From Metallyticus violacea (Eukaryota; Arthropoda; Insecta; Mantodea; Metallyticidae): a stretch of 64,000 nt of DNA. Numbering within the stretch: position 1 is the first letter of the stretch; each line of letters starts with the position of its first letter. Shown here piece by piece: positions 48,947-60,334 of this stretch. The notes beneath the pieces are model-generated. The model searched no databases. It had not been told where the DNA came from and worked only from the letters and a program-made list of their open reading frames with translations. The DNA lies in assembly GCA_030762175.1 (NCBI GenBank), contig CM060842.1:42365501-42429500 (forward strand), in the 5' to 3' direction. Position numbers and translations under genes: made by a program.

Positions 48947-49360
48947 ACGTGAGGTTATCTCAGGTAAGGGCCCCATGAACGCGGATGCTTACCGGGAAAG
49001 TACAGCTGTTACAACCGGGAAGGAGGAGGAAAAGTCGCCGAGCTGAAAGTTAGTACAATGTTTTTACTGAAAGCTAAAAATGATGCTGTATTTAACACTG
49101 ATAATAACTAATAAACTAATATGTGGTATAAGAAAAGCTGAAAATGATGTCCCTCAGTGGCAATACATTGCCGACATCTGCGTAAGAAATTGTGTATTTC
49201 AACTATCTATTCTCCCGTAAGAACAAGGTGATTCGGAATACGTTTCTTGTCATTGAGAGATCCTTTATCGTAACTTTTTGAAAAAGTCTACGTACAGTTT
49301 CTGAATCTGAAACATTATTCCTTGATATTTCTTGCGAATCGCCCTTACCCTTCTCAGCAG

Positions 49361-49655
49361 GGTCGGTCCTGGTGGTGTAGTGGTAACCATACTTGCCTTC
49401 TAAACCCAAGATCACGGATTCAAACCCGCTAGGATCGATGGTATTTTCGGGCGTAAAAATCCTAAGTATGGCTTCCTTCGGAAGGGAAGTAAAGCCGTGG
49501 GTCCCGTGTCGTACATTTACGGCACGAAAAAGAACCTCAAGCCTGAAAGAAGAGGCCTCTGAGCAAAATTTGTCGGCCGTTTCACGCTCTGAATTGAGTG
49601 GGACGCTGATGACCTGAGATGCTAAAGAGCGGCCGTAAGTAAATCAAATCAACAA
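49361..49655 (+). mobile_element. SINE family B, copy B5 (best preserved), inserted in E3
   Basis: Flanked by the exact 11-bp duplication CTTCTCAGCAG (49350-49360 and 49656-49666). The head GGTCGGTCCTGGTGGTGTAG then TGGTAACCATACTTGCC and CGGATTCAAACCC resembles Val/Gly/Asp-type tRNAs, and its outer stem (GGTCCTGG against CTAGGATC) still pairs. The core is GGGCGTAAAAATCCTAAGTA and GCTTCCTTCGGAAGGGAAG; the distal part is AAGAACCTCAAGCCTGAAAG, ending GTAAGTAAATCAAATCAAC. At 295 bp it is the reference copy for this window. Confidence 0.93.
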
Positions 49656-49778
49656 CTTCTCAGCAGGAATCTGTTTTCGCACATGTATCACACATAAAAA
49701 CTCGTTCAAGACGATATTTGTTCATTTATTCTGGTAGCTAAAGGCATTAGACATTTTCTTCCGCTCATATATAATAAC

Positions 49779-50901
49779 CAGAGCCCGAAAGTTCAGGCAT
49801 TTATTTTACTTATCATAGGCAAGTAAAAAGGCACTTAAAATATTGAAAAAGTGGGTTAATATAATTAAAATAGGCATTTATTAAAAGTGAAATCAGACAG
49901 TAATGTCACTCATTGCTAATGAAAATGTGAATTCAAGATATTTAATAATTTCTTTATCACACACTTCAAGTACTTTTCTTGGTTAAAAGCAATAACAAGA
50001 TGTTTTTTCAAGGTATCAACTGCCATAGTCAGCAGCTTGCCAGAGAGAACATTTTTCATCATGGAAAAAGAATGTTCTACTTCCACTTAAGTGATTAGAG
50101 AATATTTAGAAAGACTCATACAATTACAACAAACACTAATCTTTCAGAACATCGTGGAACTGTTGATCAAGACAAAATAAAGTAGTTTTGAATAGCCCTG
50201 GCAAACGAGCAAAAGATGCGAAGTGGTTTCTGGTTGAGTCCATATTCTGTTTGTACGTTTATAGAGGAATGAGGTTAGTATCTCTCTTCTCCCGCACTGA
50301 ATACATTGTAGGAATGGTTTATTGCACAGTTGTACCGTTCTTAACTTTCTCGTTTGAAACTGTTTGTTACATTTATGCAGCTGAGAAGTTACCCCCAACC
50401 TAAATTTCCTAGAACTGTCTCGCGAGATCAATACAAGGTCATTCGCCAGGACTATTCACAACTACAGTACTTTCCTCATCCTCTGTATTTCCTAGTATTC
50501 GTATGACCGACGTAACATGCGTTCTTTCACTAATGGTATTTAAAGAGTTTAAGTGAATGGGCTGAGGAGAAGGTTTTTGACTGCTTGAATAGAATTAAAT
50601 GTATAACACGGTTCTCAATAGATATTTTTATGAGATGAACATGCTATTTAATTTTGTAACACTTTTCACTTCGATATATTGACATTCTTTATGTGCTTTT
50701 AAAATGCGTAAATAATAGCAATAAAAAATTCATAACGATTCAAAAGAGTAAAAAAGATTTTAAACTTTAAAAAGTAAAAAAAAAGGATAAATAAAAACCG
50801 GCCCTACCGACCTCAAATGTGCCGAAATGTGTTCATTCATATCTTACATTTAAATATACCCACCAAATAGAACAGACATTTTGCATAACCTCCGGGCTCT
50901 G
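49779..50901 (-). mobile_element. hAT element copy 1, both terminal repeats, decayed dimerisation domain
   Basis: Terminal repeats CAGAGCCCGAAAGTTCAGGC (49779) and, in reverse complement of the right end, CAGAGCCCGGAGGTTATGC (ending 50901). The flanks ATAATAAC (49771-49778) and CTAATGAC (50902-50909) agree at 6 of 8 bases, fitting the 8-bp duplication made by hAT transposases. On the minus strand VEVEHSFSMMKNVLSGK and LLTMAVDTLKKHLVIAFN (about 49985-50095) resemble the C-terminal dimerisation domain of hAT transposases. The remaining frame (50144-50431) shows no zinc finger or catalytic motif I can support. At 1.12 kb it is too short for a full hAT transposase and is probably non-autonomous. 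Confidence 0.75.
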
Positions 50902-51397
50902 CTAATGACCATTATACTAAGTTTCAGCGACAATACCTCAATTATAAACTAATCAGCAGCAAGGACAATATTCATACACACATAAACCTATTTAAGATAT
51001 GAAAGAGGGCAAATTGTTGTGCGCTAATACCTTAACATGAATAATGAAAATGAACAACGAAAAATATTAAAGTACTAATAACAAAAGAAAAGAAAAATTA
51101 AAGAACGGGCAGTAATGACGATAAACAATAATCATATAAACGTACATAATCATGAGAATTAATTGTAAAAGGTTAAATGGAAAACAACAGCAATGCTACG
51201 AAGAAGATAGGAAGATTTATGATAGTGTAGTGGCTATCGAGGAACAGTTAGTACATAACTGACACAAAATGAAAGTACCGAGCAACATATGAACGCCACC
51301 TCTACCTCCACAAACTACAAGCTACAACCTGCATATGCACTATATGGCCCAGCATGTAGCCGCATTCTGCCGGCCCGCAACTCAATAACCGCACTGT

Positions 51398-53796
51398 ATA
51401 TTGTTGTTTGCATAATGTTGTAGCATGTTTCTTCCGATTTTTCCAAATCTTTGACAACGCCTAACTCGAAAGTGTTTCACAAAAATAAAATAGTAGGAAA
51501 TTATTCACTCACTCTTCTGGCTCGTTTTCCGTGTTTTGAGCATGAGATTATTTAAATACATTTCTGGAAATGATTCCAAAGTCTGCAGAGTTTTTCATAC
51601 ACTCAATTTCTCTTATCGTCTCTTTTGTAAAGTTTGGGTAATGCCATTTTGAGTCTTCTTGCCTTTCATTATCTGAGAATAAGCATCAGAATGAGCATCC
51701 GATTTGGACTATCTTAAGGTCTGCCAGGACCACAAGGTATCATTACTTAAATTGAACTTATTAATTAATTTATTTCAAAATCCTTAGCATATTTGATGTT
51801 CGAAAGAAAATGCCGAGTGCTTTAAAACGAACTTGATCTACAAACTAAAACTAAAATTAAGCAGATTTTCAGCAAAGACAGCAAGTAAGAGACTGATAAA
51901 GCACAAAAGATAATAATATGATAAAGATGAGAGCTTTGGTCATTTAACCGATCATAAGAGTGGGAGATGAATGCCGCTGTCAACCTTTCAAGCCTGTGAT
52001 TGAACTGACAAGAGAGCCATACAACATACCAGTCTGCCGGCCGACCAGCCTCCTTTAAGGAGGCACGGGTCTGGAACAATTAACAAATAACGTTGAGTAC
52101 GTGGCTTTAATCAAAGCGGCCAACACTTTCTGAATGAACATCGCCCTGTAAGGGTTCACCGGAGCGGGAAATGGAACGTGGTCTCGTTGGTACCACTGTA
52201 TAAGGCTGACTGCACTAATCCTTAAGGGATGTGCTGGTGTACAGTGTCATAGAAAAGTTTCCGATACAGCCCTGCTCAAATTTATTTTCCTATTTGCTAA
52301 ATCGCGAAAAAAAAATAATGGAATTATCTAAAAGAGTCTTAAAGCCATGGATCCATTTCGCAAAATTCTGTCTCTCACACCAATTGCAAACTTTAGCCAA
52401 CTACTCAAGTGTTTCAAGTTTGGTCATTCCTTGCTTCTTATTTAGGCCGATATTTGTTGATTCGAACAGCACCAAACTTACTCCTTTGCTGCAGCTGTGT
52501 AAGCTGGTTCATTGTTTGCAAAGTGTTTGACTTTGCAACATGTGTTTTCGGTTGCTTAGCAAACACGATCTTATCCAGATTTCCAGCTGTTAAGGTGCTA
52601 GATAGTCAAATGATGCATAATTCATTTCGGAACAAAACTAATGTTCGGAAAAAGGAATGAGAATACAACCAAGGGTTCATACCGAAGAAGTTTTATGTGA
52701 AACTGCTCATAGCTTGGAGAATTGTTGCACAAGCGAGTGTATTTTACAAACTGTTACGTAAACAATTTATTATTGGTTTCATTACCGATACCAAATGATG
52801 TATATGGCCCGTAATTAGCGGTGATGGAGTGGGCAATACTTGTTCGCCTCTCCCTATAGCATGTCGCCCTCAAACTACAATTTGAAAAATGTAAGTATTC
52901 TAGCAACTTTAATGTGCCATAAAAAGAGAGGAACCAGGTCCCTTTCCCCTTAGATACGCGTGTTACGCTTCAGAGTAAAGAATAAGGGATAACACACGTT
53001 ACTGACGCGAAGTAATAAGCAACGACTGTTACCTTCTATTTATTTCTACATATTGTTTTATCAATATATAACACATTAGTAGCTTTACCTCCTCAGAACA
53101 GCCCTGCTTCTGCCACTTCCAAGACACGGGTCTCAAACGGGCCAAATACGGGTCAAGCTTCCTTGCCAGTGTTTACTCCTCCTACATACAACCGGATCAG
53201 AGGAAGGGGAAATCCTCTTCGTGTTTTTCCGCGTTACGTCACTAACTGCTAATCGCTATGTTTGCTTTCATTATACAAGCGCATTGTGCAATTCTGTTCT
53301 GATCAGTAATAAGTCCACATCGGAGCATAGCCCGACTTACCCTGCTTTAATGTATATGGTCTCAAACTTTCAAAATGTTTTTATTCATTATTTTTTTGCA
53401 CATTTTTCTACACTGAAAATGCTACCTTCCTGTAGATATTATCCTAATTGCATGAAAATGGGAATGTGCTTGAATACATGTTTGAGAAACGTGCTATCAG
53501 GGTTTAAACCTCATAATTATTACCAAACATATGCTTTTATTATAATATCCAACATTTTTATGCTTTTAAACTTCACTTTATTATTATTATTTATTATTAT
53601 TATTATTCAGTTCACAGACACAAAAACTAGAGAGCATGCTTTAATTCTGAGTATATGATGAATGTGGATAAACTTCACTACAATTGTACAACACTTCAGA
53701 GTTCTACTTCGATTATTTTTTTAAAAAAAAAACTGAAATTGCACCTCTGTATCCCCTTAAAGATAAAAATTACGAAAATTTGTCCTCCTGGCCTTA
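51398..53796. other. No supported gene; (TTA)n at 53579-53607
   Basis: The frame at 53221-53658 (145 codons) is unrecognised, and its Leu/Ile-rich end is the translation of the TTA microsatellite. Frames at 52231-52660 overlap in different phases. Nothing here is supported as a gene. Confidence 0.45.
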
Positions 53797-54072
53797 GTTG
53801 CTGACGAATAAGAGGGCATTAAGACATTAACTAGTGAGCGGAAGGTCAGGAGTTTTATTCCCGCCAGGACCGTCTATTTGATTGACGTTTTTTCCAGGTT
53901 TTCCTCAATCTTTATTAATGGCAAATGCCTGGGAGATAAAGTAAACCAAGACCTGGAATGTTTATTTCATTAAAAAAAATACTTTCCCAATTTATAAGTT
54001 CATCTCTTGTATTCCAATGTCAACCGCCATGATACCTCAGCATTAAACGCGGGCGTTAAACGCTTTAAAAAA
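53797..54072 (+). mobile_element. SINE family A, copy A4, includes the 3' domain
   Basis: A decayed head (AACTAGTGAGCGGAAGGTCA, then GGAGTTTTATTCCCGCC where the B-box is mutated) is followed by the shared body TTTCCAGGTTTTCCTCAATC and GGCAAATGCCTGGGAG. The 3' domain ATGATACCTCAGCATTAAAC, GGGCGTTAAACGC ends in TTTAAAAAA. This copy links the head seen in A1/A2 with the 3' domain seen in A3/A5, showing they belong to one SINE. Confidence 0.85.
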
Positions 54073-55254
54073 CTGAGGATGTAAAAATAGAAGTTCATAT
54101 ATCTAATTATTATGTTCCTCATAGTCGCCGCCAGCGACTGAACATCCAGGCTACAAAATGATGATGGTCTGTCGTTTTTTCTGTCAACTTTTATAAGCCC
54201 GTTTCCTCTATAGTATTTCTGTTTCTAGTAATTACTAATTAAAGAAAAGCCTCGAGAATTTCTGCATTTAACTGTTAATTAAAGCTAGGAAATTAGCACC
54301 ACTAACTCCATTAACCTTTAGGAAATTGCGGTTTGTCTACTTTCGCAATGCTAAGTTAACAACTTGTTCAGCAATATACCGCATACACGACGGGCCACCT
54401 GTCATTGTTCAGTGATGGTGAACTCAAAGAAGCTTAATACTGTTATAGGAAATTTAACTGTTCTAAGGTACTCTAGAGATAAGTCCAATTTGCTAAAAAT
54501 ATACTTTTTTCCTTATTGATATAAAAATTAGAGGGATAAAAAATTAGAATGAAAATGTGTCAAGAGAAAATTGTTTCTTAATGCTTATATGTGCATTATG
54601 AAAAAGAAAGAAAGAAAAAAAAACGGGCTACTTGGAATAATTTCACTGATCCTGCATTAAATTCAGAAGTCATCTTGAGTAAAGACAACTTATGATCTTA
54701 TTTACGTTACGCATTCATCTAAGGTGAAGTAGTAAAGAAAAGCTGGGAGTTTACTCTAAAAGATGTACAGACCTTGTGAACTTCATTACGGTTTACAGCA
54801 ATAAAGCACCATGGCGCCAAAGTCTCCAACTCACCTGTAAACAAAAGAGAAACAAACATTACCTCCCAGAATTTATTTCGCAAGTCGCATACCATCTCCA
54901 AGGCAGCTAAGGCAGGTCGAGACGGATATCCTGTTTTCGAACTTTCTTTTGTTTACCTTCCCCAAGATCGTCTGTCGCTAGGAAACAATAGCAAACCTAC
55001 AGAGAATGTAACAAATTGCAGGGAACAATAGAGTAGCAGGGCATTTCCGCTGCAACCCCAATGGTAGTAAGGGAGGATGGAGGGCTGGTGTATCAAATGA
55101 AATGGCTAATCGTTACGAGGAAACGGCCTTACCGACCTCCTCCATTAACAGTTCCTTCATATAAATTTGTATTTTTTATTTCGTAAGTTTGCAAACTGTT
55201 TATTGTGGCCTGCATCATTCACCTCAAGATTAAGTGAAATTTCGTTTCACCCAT
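54073..55254. other. No supported feature
   Basis: A-rich patch near 54600-54625; otherwise nothing recognised. Confidence 0.5.
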
Positions 55255-55340
55255 AGTGTGTTTTTCAACTTTATTTCCAATTATAAATTAAATGTACAGT
55301 GTATTTTTCAAATTTATTTCCAATTATAAATTAAATGTAA
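55255..55340. repeat. Two tandem 43-bp units
   Basis: Units 55255-55297 and 55298-55340 share TTTATTTCCAATTATAAATT followed by AAATGTA and differ at only a few bases. A recent local tandem duplication. Confidence 0.95.
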
Positions 55341-55399
55341 GTGAGGATTGCCCAATGAGAAATTTATACAGGATGTCGCAGCGATAGCCTAACATTCTT

Positions 55400-56330
55400 A
55401 ATGTTCAATTGTGCTTTAGAATTTTTGCTCATCTTTATTTAAAATACGTGGGTAGTAAATAAGGAATGCTCATACTTTTTGACAACAAATCTTTACTTAT
55501 TCTCATAACTTTGATGATCTTTCTCAAAGTAGTTCCCGTTAAACGCAAAGCACCTGTCCCAGGGTTTTTGCCAATCTTCAAAAAAATGCTGGGAACCATT
55601 TTTGATAACTTCTTCAGAATCGCCTCTGCAGCCTTCACTGCTGCTTCTGTTGATGGAAAATATCTCCTATTAAAACACTTCTTCAATCTAATGAAAGGAA
55701 AAAGTGACACGGAGCTAAATCTGGACTATAGGGAGGATGTGGGATACGCTTCACATGGATCTTTATGAGATATTGACCAACAATATTTGCGATGCGCGAT
55801 CGTGCATTATCGTGTGATGTGTCCTTGCAGAGTTTTCAGAACACCTCTATAGTATTTGGTCAGTTACAGTTGGGTGTGCAAGTACGACATGCTAGTAAAT
55901 TATTCCTTGAATATTTAAAAATGAGAAGATTATAAATCTTCCAGCATAAGCTTTGGTATTTTGGTGTTGGTGATGAAGCTTTTCATAAGAACCTCGGGAT
56001 CTAAATGATTTAGCCAAGTTTTATCAGTAATGATGAGCTTTGAAAGAAAATCCGCAACCTCTACTTCAACTGCTTGCAAACCTGCATACGAATATACTTT
56101 TGCTCGGGTATCGGCGGTCTTGGAACCCACCGTGCATAAACAGTTCAGTTACCAACGTGAAGTGGTATCCAGAAATGATTTCAGAATTTCTGAAAGTGCT
56201 GTTAATGTTATTCGATGCTCTTCCCTCACAATGATAGCAGCGGTGTTAATGTTTCTTTCTGTTAGAGCACAAACTGGAGTTAGATTAAAATGGTGGTTAG
56301 GAAGTGATGGAAACAGAAACCAGTAAACAC
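55400..56330 (-). pseudogene. Mariner element M5, most of transposase
   Basis: On the minus strand: TERNINTAAIIVREEHRITL then TALSEILKSF (about 56170-56260), a short loss, then DFLSKLIITDKTWLNHLDPE (first Asp kept, about 56000-56060). The SETMAR-like middle section is very decayed (55800-55930). Then HDNARSRIANIVG (second Asp kept, about 55800) and PHPPYSPDLAPCHFF (about 55720), where the third Asp is His. The C-terminal WDRCFAFNGNYFEKD lies near 55540. Stops and shifts separate these blocks. An ITR was not confirmed; ACAGGATGTCGCAGCGATAG at about 55369 is a candidate. Confidence 0.83.
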
Positions 56331-56658
56331 GAAGCGTACTCTCTGATGTTACAGTAATTGCATGGTCATTTTCATCTTTAAACGGGTGCTGAATGCTGAA
56401 AAAGCGTGTCTATTGATAATGAATAGCTTTTTGATGCAGTTCTAAACGATAACTTTGACTCTAAATTCATGTTCTGTTGTCTCATGAGTACATCAGCGTA
56501 TCATTCACAGTGCGTTCATTTTGACAGTCGTCTACTGACATCTAACTGCTCAGTTGTCATCAAGCTTTTGTTGCAGCACAGTAACGATAGTTTATATTGA
56601 ACTGGTAAAGGTTCAGATCTCGGTCTAATGACCTCGATAGCGTAAGTTTTTTTCTGAA

Positions 56659-56875
56659 TGGTGTTTAACGCCCGTTTTTACTACTGAGACACCACAGGCG
56701 GTGGACACTGATGACATATGAAATGATCATTTGGGAAAGGAGTGTTTTTTTTCAAGGAAGGAAGCGTTCTAGGTCTACGTCTAGGTGTACGTCTCACCCG
56801 GCATTTACCGTTAATGAGAACTGAGGAAAACCTGGAAAAAACCTCAGTCACGGAGGACGGTTCTGGTGGATTTGT
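56659..56875 (-). mobile_element. SINE family A, copy A5, 5'-truncated
   Basis: In plus orientation GTGTTTAACGCCCG and GTTTTTACTACTGAGACACC match copy A3. Then ACCGTTAATGAGAACTGAGG and AAAACCTGGAAAAAACCTCA match the A2/A4 body. It is truncated inside the tRNA-like head (GGTTCTGGTGG), exactly at a perfect 13-bp hairpin. The A-rich tail is the complement of the T-run near 56648. Confidence 0.85.
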
Positions 56876-56902
56876 CACTTAAGCAATAACTTAAGTGACA
56901 AA
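56871..56902. repeat. Perfect 13-bp hairpin
   Basis: TTTGTCACTTAAG (56871-56883), loop CAATAA, CTTAAGTGACAAA (56890-56902). It overlaps the truncation point of SINE A5. Confidence 0.95.
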
Positions 56903-56904
56903 CT

Positions 56905-57775
56905 ACATTAGCGTGCCGATCGTTTACGCCTTGATTCGATTGCAACCTTCCCAGTGTACAAACAGTGTCCTTTCCAGGTTTCCCATTAGCATTAAAGGTT
57001 GCACCTATGCTGCTTATGTTGTTGATCTGGAAGTGCCCACCTTCTGATGTTGAGATGTAGGTAACTTTTCGACCAATCACCACGACAAAAGTACTATATT
57101 CCATTGATCAACATCCCAACTAAAATGACTGACTTCTAGCTGTTTATGTGAGGCATTCCAGATTAACCATGATTCAGGGTTGTCAGAGTCCTGCATATGT
57201 CAAAACAAAAGTAAAGACTACATCATTTGGTATAAAGTATATCATAAGAGAGAATATACTGTGTGAGGCTATTCACAACATAAGAAATGTTGTTACAATA
57301 AGTAGAACAAAACAGTTAAATACTATTTTGGTTCTTGATAAACCTTTTGATGATAAATAATTTTATTTCTCCTTTGTCGTTAAGCAAGGCAGTTTTAATG
57401 AAAAGTCATTCTGAGCTCAGTGCGAGGACAAGAAGTCTTTGTGTCACTGTAACTCAACAGTTAACAGATCAGTAAACTCAAGTTTTTGCAACGTTGCTTA
57501 CAAGCAACTGGTGCGCCATTATTTTTAAATACAATGTGTTACGTACACATCTTACTGCAGTTTATCGCGAATATTATAAAAAAAACTACGGGAGCAGAAC
57601 CGTTCCGAGTAAAACCAAAAATTAGTTACAAAATATCATAAAAGTGTGACTGCAGATGAACAACACTTTAAACAAATACAATAACACAGGTTAATATTCA
57701 ATTTAAAAATAAAACTAATATTTTTTTTATATTATTGAAAAGTTAGAATGTTCGTGCAACTTATCCAGAGGCAGC
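56905..57775. other. No supported gene
   Basis: The minus-strand frame at 56844-57104 contains SEGGHFQ, faintly like a transposase C-terminal tail but without supporting context. Nothing else is recognised. Confidence 0.4.
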
Positions 57776-57777
57776 TA

Positions 57778-57835
57778 GTGGCACGACCTTGACCCCCGCG
57801 CTTCTTTCGTTCAGCTGCAGACGCAGGTCAAAAAT
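57778..57835 (-). repeat. Family F terminal-repeat fragment F3
   Basis: In reverse complement CTGCGTCTGCAGCTGAACG, AAGCGCG and GGGTCAAGGTCGTGCC align with F1's left end (GCAACTGAACGCAGCGCGCG, GTCAAGGTTACGCC) and F2. The interior is not clearly F1-like. Confidence 0.5.
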
Positions 57836-57839
57836 AACT

Positions 57840-59973
57840 CATAACAATCTCATTGCAGCAATACATAAAGGTTTCGTTTGCAAGAATTTCATAACTGAAG
57901 CATTTTGACAAACTTTCTTCTTAAAGGCTAATGAAATGTATTTGTGCTCTTAAAGTCAGATTGAGTTGAGCAGAGTAGCAAGCTGTTTCCTGATAAAACG
58001 ATTTCTCTAAAGTCATAAAGAAGACATAAACAGTATCAAGAAACTTAGGTTCAACACTGTACTGTATTATCCCTTTTAGTGCACAGCTTCCTTCCATTCC
58101 GTACAATCCATTAACCTTTAACTTCAAACTAATTAATCCAATATACGAGCTTCAGGAAATGCGGTTTTCTTGGGTATCCAGTAGCAAGGTTACGTCTTTT
58201 GTGCGTTCTGTTGGGTACCTCATTCACAGGCTAATTGGAGCTTAGTCGATCTCTGTGAGACAATTTTCCTCCTCACCTCACTTACACAATTAGTTGACTA
58301 TCGCACGCCAATGGACATGGAATTGAATATGCTGAGACAGAGGAATGCTATGTAAAAGTCATTGTGAATACTTCACTAAGAATTTATAAACTATTTCTAT
58401 AAACTATGTGTTCTAGAAACCACAAGAGTAAAATATTTCCTTTGTATGTATTTTACTTCGCTACATAAATTAATAGAATTCGTAGGTCTTCACGGTCGAT
58501 ATCAAATGCAGAGGAGCTGTAAAGCTGTGGTTCACTCAAACTTTTTAGAGGTTTTGTCAGCGGCTTTGGCTGATATTTTCAGTGGCGCGGCTGACGTCTT
58601 GCCAGCAACAGTTGTAGTAATATTGTGAGCGGATCGTGACTTTGTTGCATGGTAGTCCGAGGTTTTGATCAGGACGTTTGTTGCAAGTTTAACGAAACCC
58701 TTGTACGGATGAAGTAAATAGTAGCAATGTTTACTCCTCGGCTATTTCTGCAAATAAGTATCTGGACCGTTTAAGCTAACCTACAGGTGATCCCTATACT
58801 CAAAGACTGCGAGATGATAATGTTTCCGTATACATCTATCTGTAGGTGCCAAGGAATTGTTTGTTGGTGGTTATTTTGTCAATGAATAGAAGTAAGCTAT
58901 TGTTATCCAAGTTGCCAGCAGGTCAAGTGTGGTAATTTGAAGAGAAATTCAATATGATTTCCAAGATAACGGATGAGGACACTTTCATGACCGTGAAATA
59001 AATTAGCCTGTCGTCTCATTCGATCCTCCAAGTAAGGGTAAAATGACACTTGGTGCAGTAACCCTATTAGGAACGAGCAATTTGCACAATAAATACCTCG
59101 TAGTCCTCTATTCTGTATCAGTTCAGAAACAACCAACTGTCTGAGGTCATTCCGATGGCCTAGTAGGCGCAGAGAATGAAAGAGAAAGATATAGCGACAT
59201 TTTACTCGAGTCAATGTGACCTGACGACGAACTTTACAATAGCGGGCACCATGGAGAATGAGCCTCTCTGTTCCATAGATCACATCATCTACCTCGTGAT
59301 ATAGTATGTGATTCAATTAGGATCCATACGAATAAAGCAGTTTCTATTAAATGATTGTTCAATGTTTACGAAATCGCTCTCGACTAAACTTAATTACACG
59401 TTCTAAATTGCTTGAGTAAATAGCTTCGCAGTGAGCTTAGTTAAACAAATGGGGAGCTATGGCGTCAGTGGACAACCAAAAAAGAGCTCTGTTTTTTCTA
59501 TGCTTCTGTGCAAACGTCGCAGCGCGTATTAATTTCAGTGACCACCGAGTAGCTGTGCCAGTTTCGCGCATGCTCATTGCTCTAAAGAGGAGCATGGAGG
59601 GAATTGCAGTATGAGTTGGAAATTAAAGGATTTAAGATGTCAACAGCAATTTTACAAAACTGGTATAGCTAACCTGTAGTCGAAGCTCAACGCGGGATAC
59701 AATATAAATAATACATGATAGAGATTGTCGATGTCAGCGGGAAAGTTATAACCACGAGACTGCTAATCTGTAACAGTAGGACAGACAGTTTATAATGCAT
59801 GGTTACGTGTGTTCTCGCGCTCATTTACAATGCTGACCTACCACTAATGTACAGAACTTTCACTTAAAAACTACCCCTCATGCGATTCTCGGCGATTGAG
59901 CGTGCCGCGCTGCTTGATACCAACGGGGTTCAAAACACCGCGAATGCGGGATCATTTTTACGTGGAAGTCCTG
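57840..59973. other. No supported gene; unassigned 137-codon frame
   Basis: The minus-strand frame 58903-59316 has mixed composition without low-complexity runs, rich in Arg, Leu and His, but I recognise no motif in it and no splice or retroelement context. Other frames are shorter and featureless. Confidence 0.35.
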
Positions 59974-59975
59974 TA

Positions 59976-60330
59976 AAGGGCGGTCCATAAGTTTCAGGAC
60001 TGATCACGTTTGATAGGAGAATAAAAATGTATGCATCGATACAGTCAGCAATATGCTGGTAAATAGTGTTCAACTTATTATTATTCGTGAATATCCGACC
60101 TCGAAGGTCATATTTCAGTTATAGTTACCGGGGGGCAAAATCTCAACTTTACGGTGAATGGTTCAGTTCCTGGAAGCCACAAGTGTTCACAACAGCCTTG
60201 GCAACTTGGCGCCAGGTATACTGTGCATTGTCGTGAAACAGACGAACACTCGACTCGGCATCCAACACTCCTTTTCATGTATTAGTTCAGCATGTACTTC
60301 TCTACAACATAGATAATGCGGTCTAAGACT
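59976..60330 (-). pseudogene. Mariner element M6, 3' end fragment
   Basis: AAGGGCGGTCCATAAGTTTC at 59976, beside a TA, resembles the terminal repeat of M7 (ACATAAGTTTCCGG). The minus strand encodes SSVRLFHDNAQYTWRQVAKA (second Asp kept, about 60215-60250), then VVNTCGFQELNHSP, and a stop-broken DFAPR region where the third Asp should be. Upstream coding beyond 60330 is unrecognisable; the other terminus is missing. Confidence 0.7.
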
Positions 60331-60334
60331 CAGT

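Larger units (their letters stand above)
48947..51397 (-). mobile_element. Family E element, copy E3, host of nested insertions
   Basis: The left end ACGTGAGGTTATCTCAGGTA and the following GGGCCCCATGAACGCGGATG match E2's left arm. The right end (GCAACTCAATAACCGCACTG, about 51377-51396) matches E2's right end in reverse complement. The minus strand has a helix-turn-helix remnant (about 49205-49345), DKKRIPNHLVLTGE, a stop, then FLRRCRQCIATEGHHFQ (about 49140-49190): the same N-terminus-plus-tail layout as E1. SINE B5 splits the helix-turn-helix region, and a hAT element (49779-50901) with about 360 bp of unassigned DNA around it interrupts the rest. Removing the SINE, the hAT and duplicated targets leaves about 1.0 kb. 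Confidence 0.78.

Noticed and set aside
53221..53658. 145-codon frame as a membrane protein gene
   Set aside because: Its hydrophobic tail is the TTA microsatellite at 53579-53607 and the rest has no family motif.
56844..57104. Minus-strand SEGGHFQ as a DUF4817-type transposase tail
   Set aside because: Only a few residues match, and the frame runs into SINE A5 and a hairpin instead of upstream transposase sequence.
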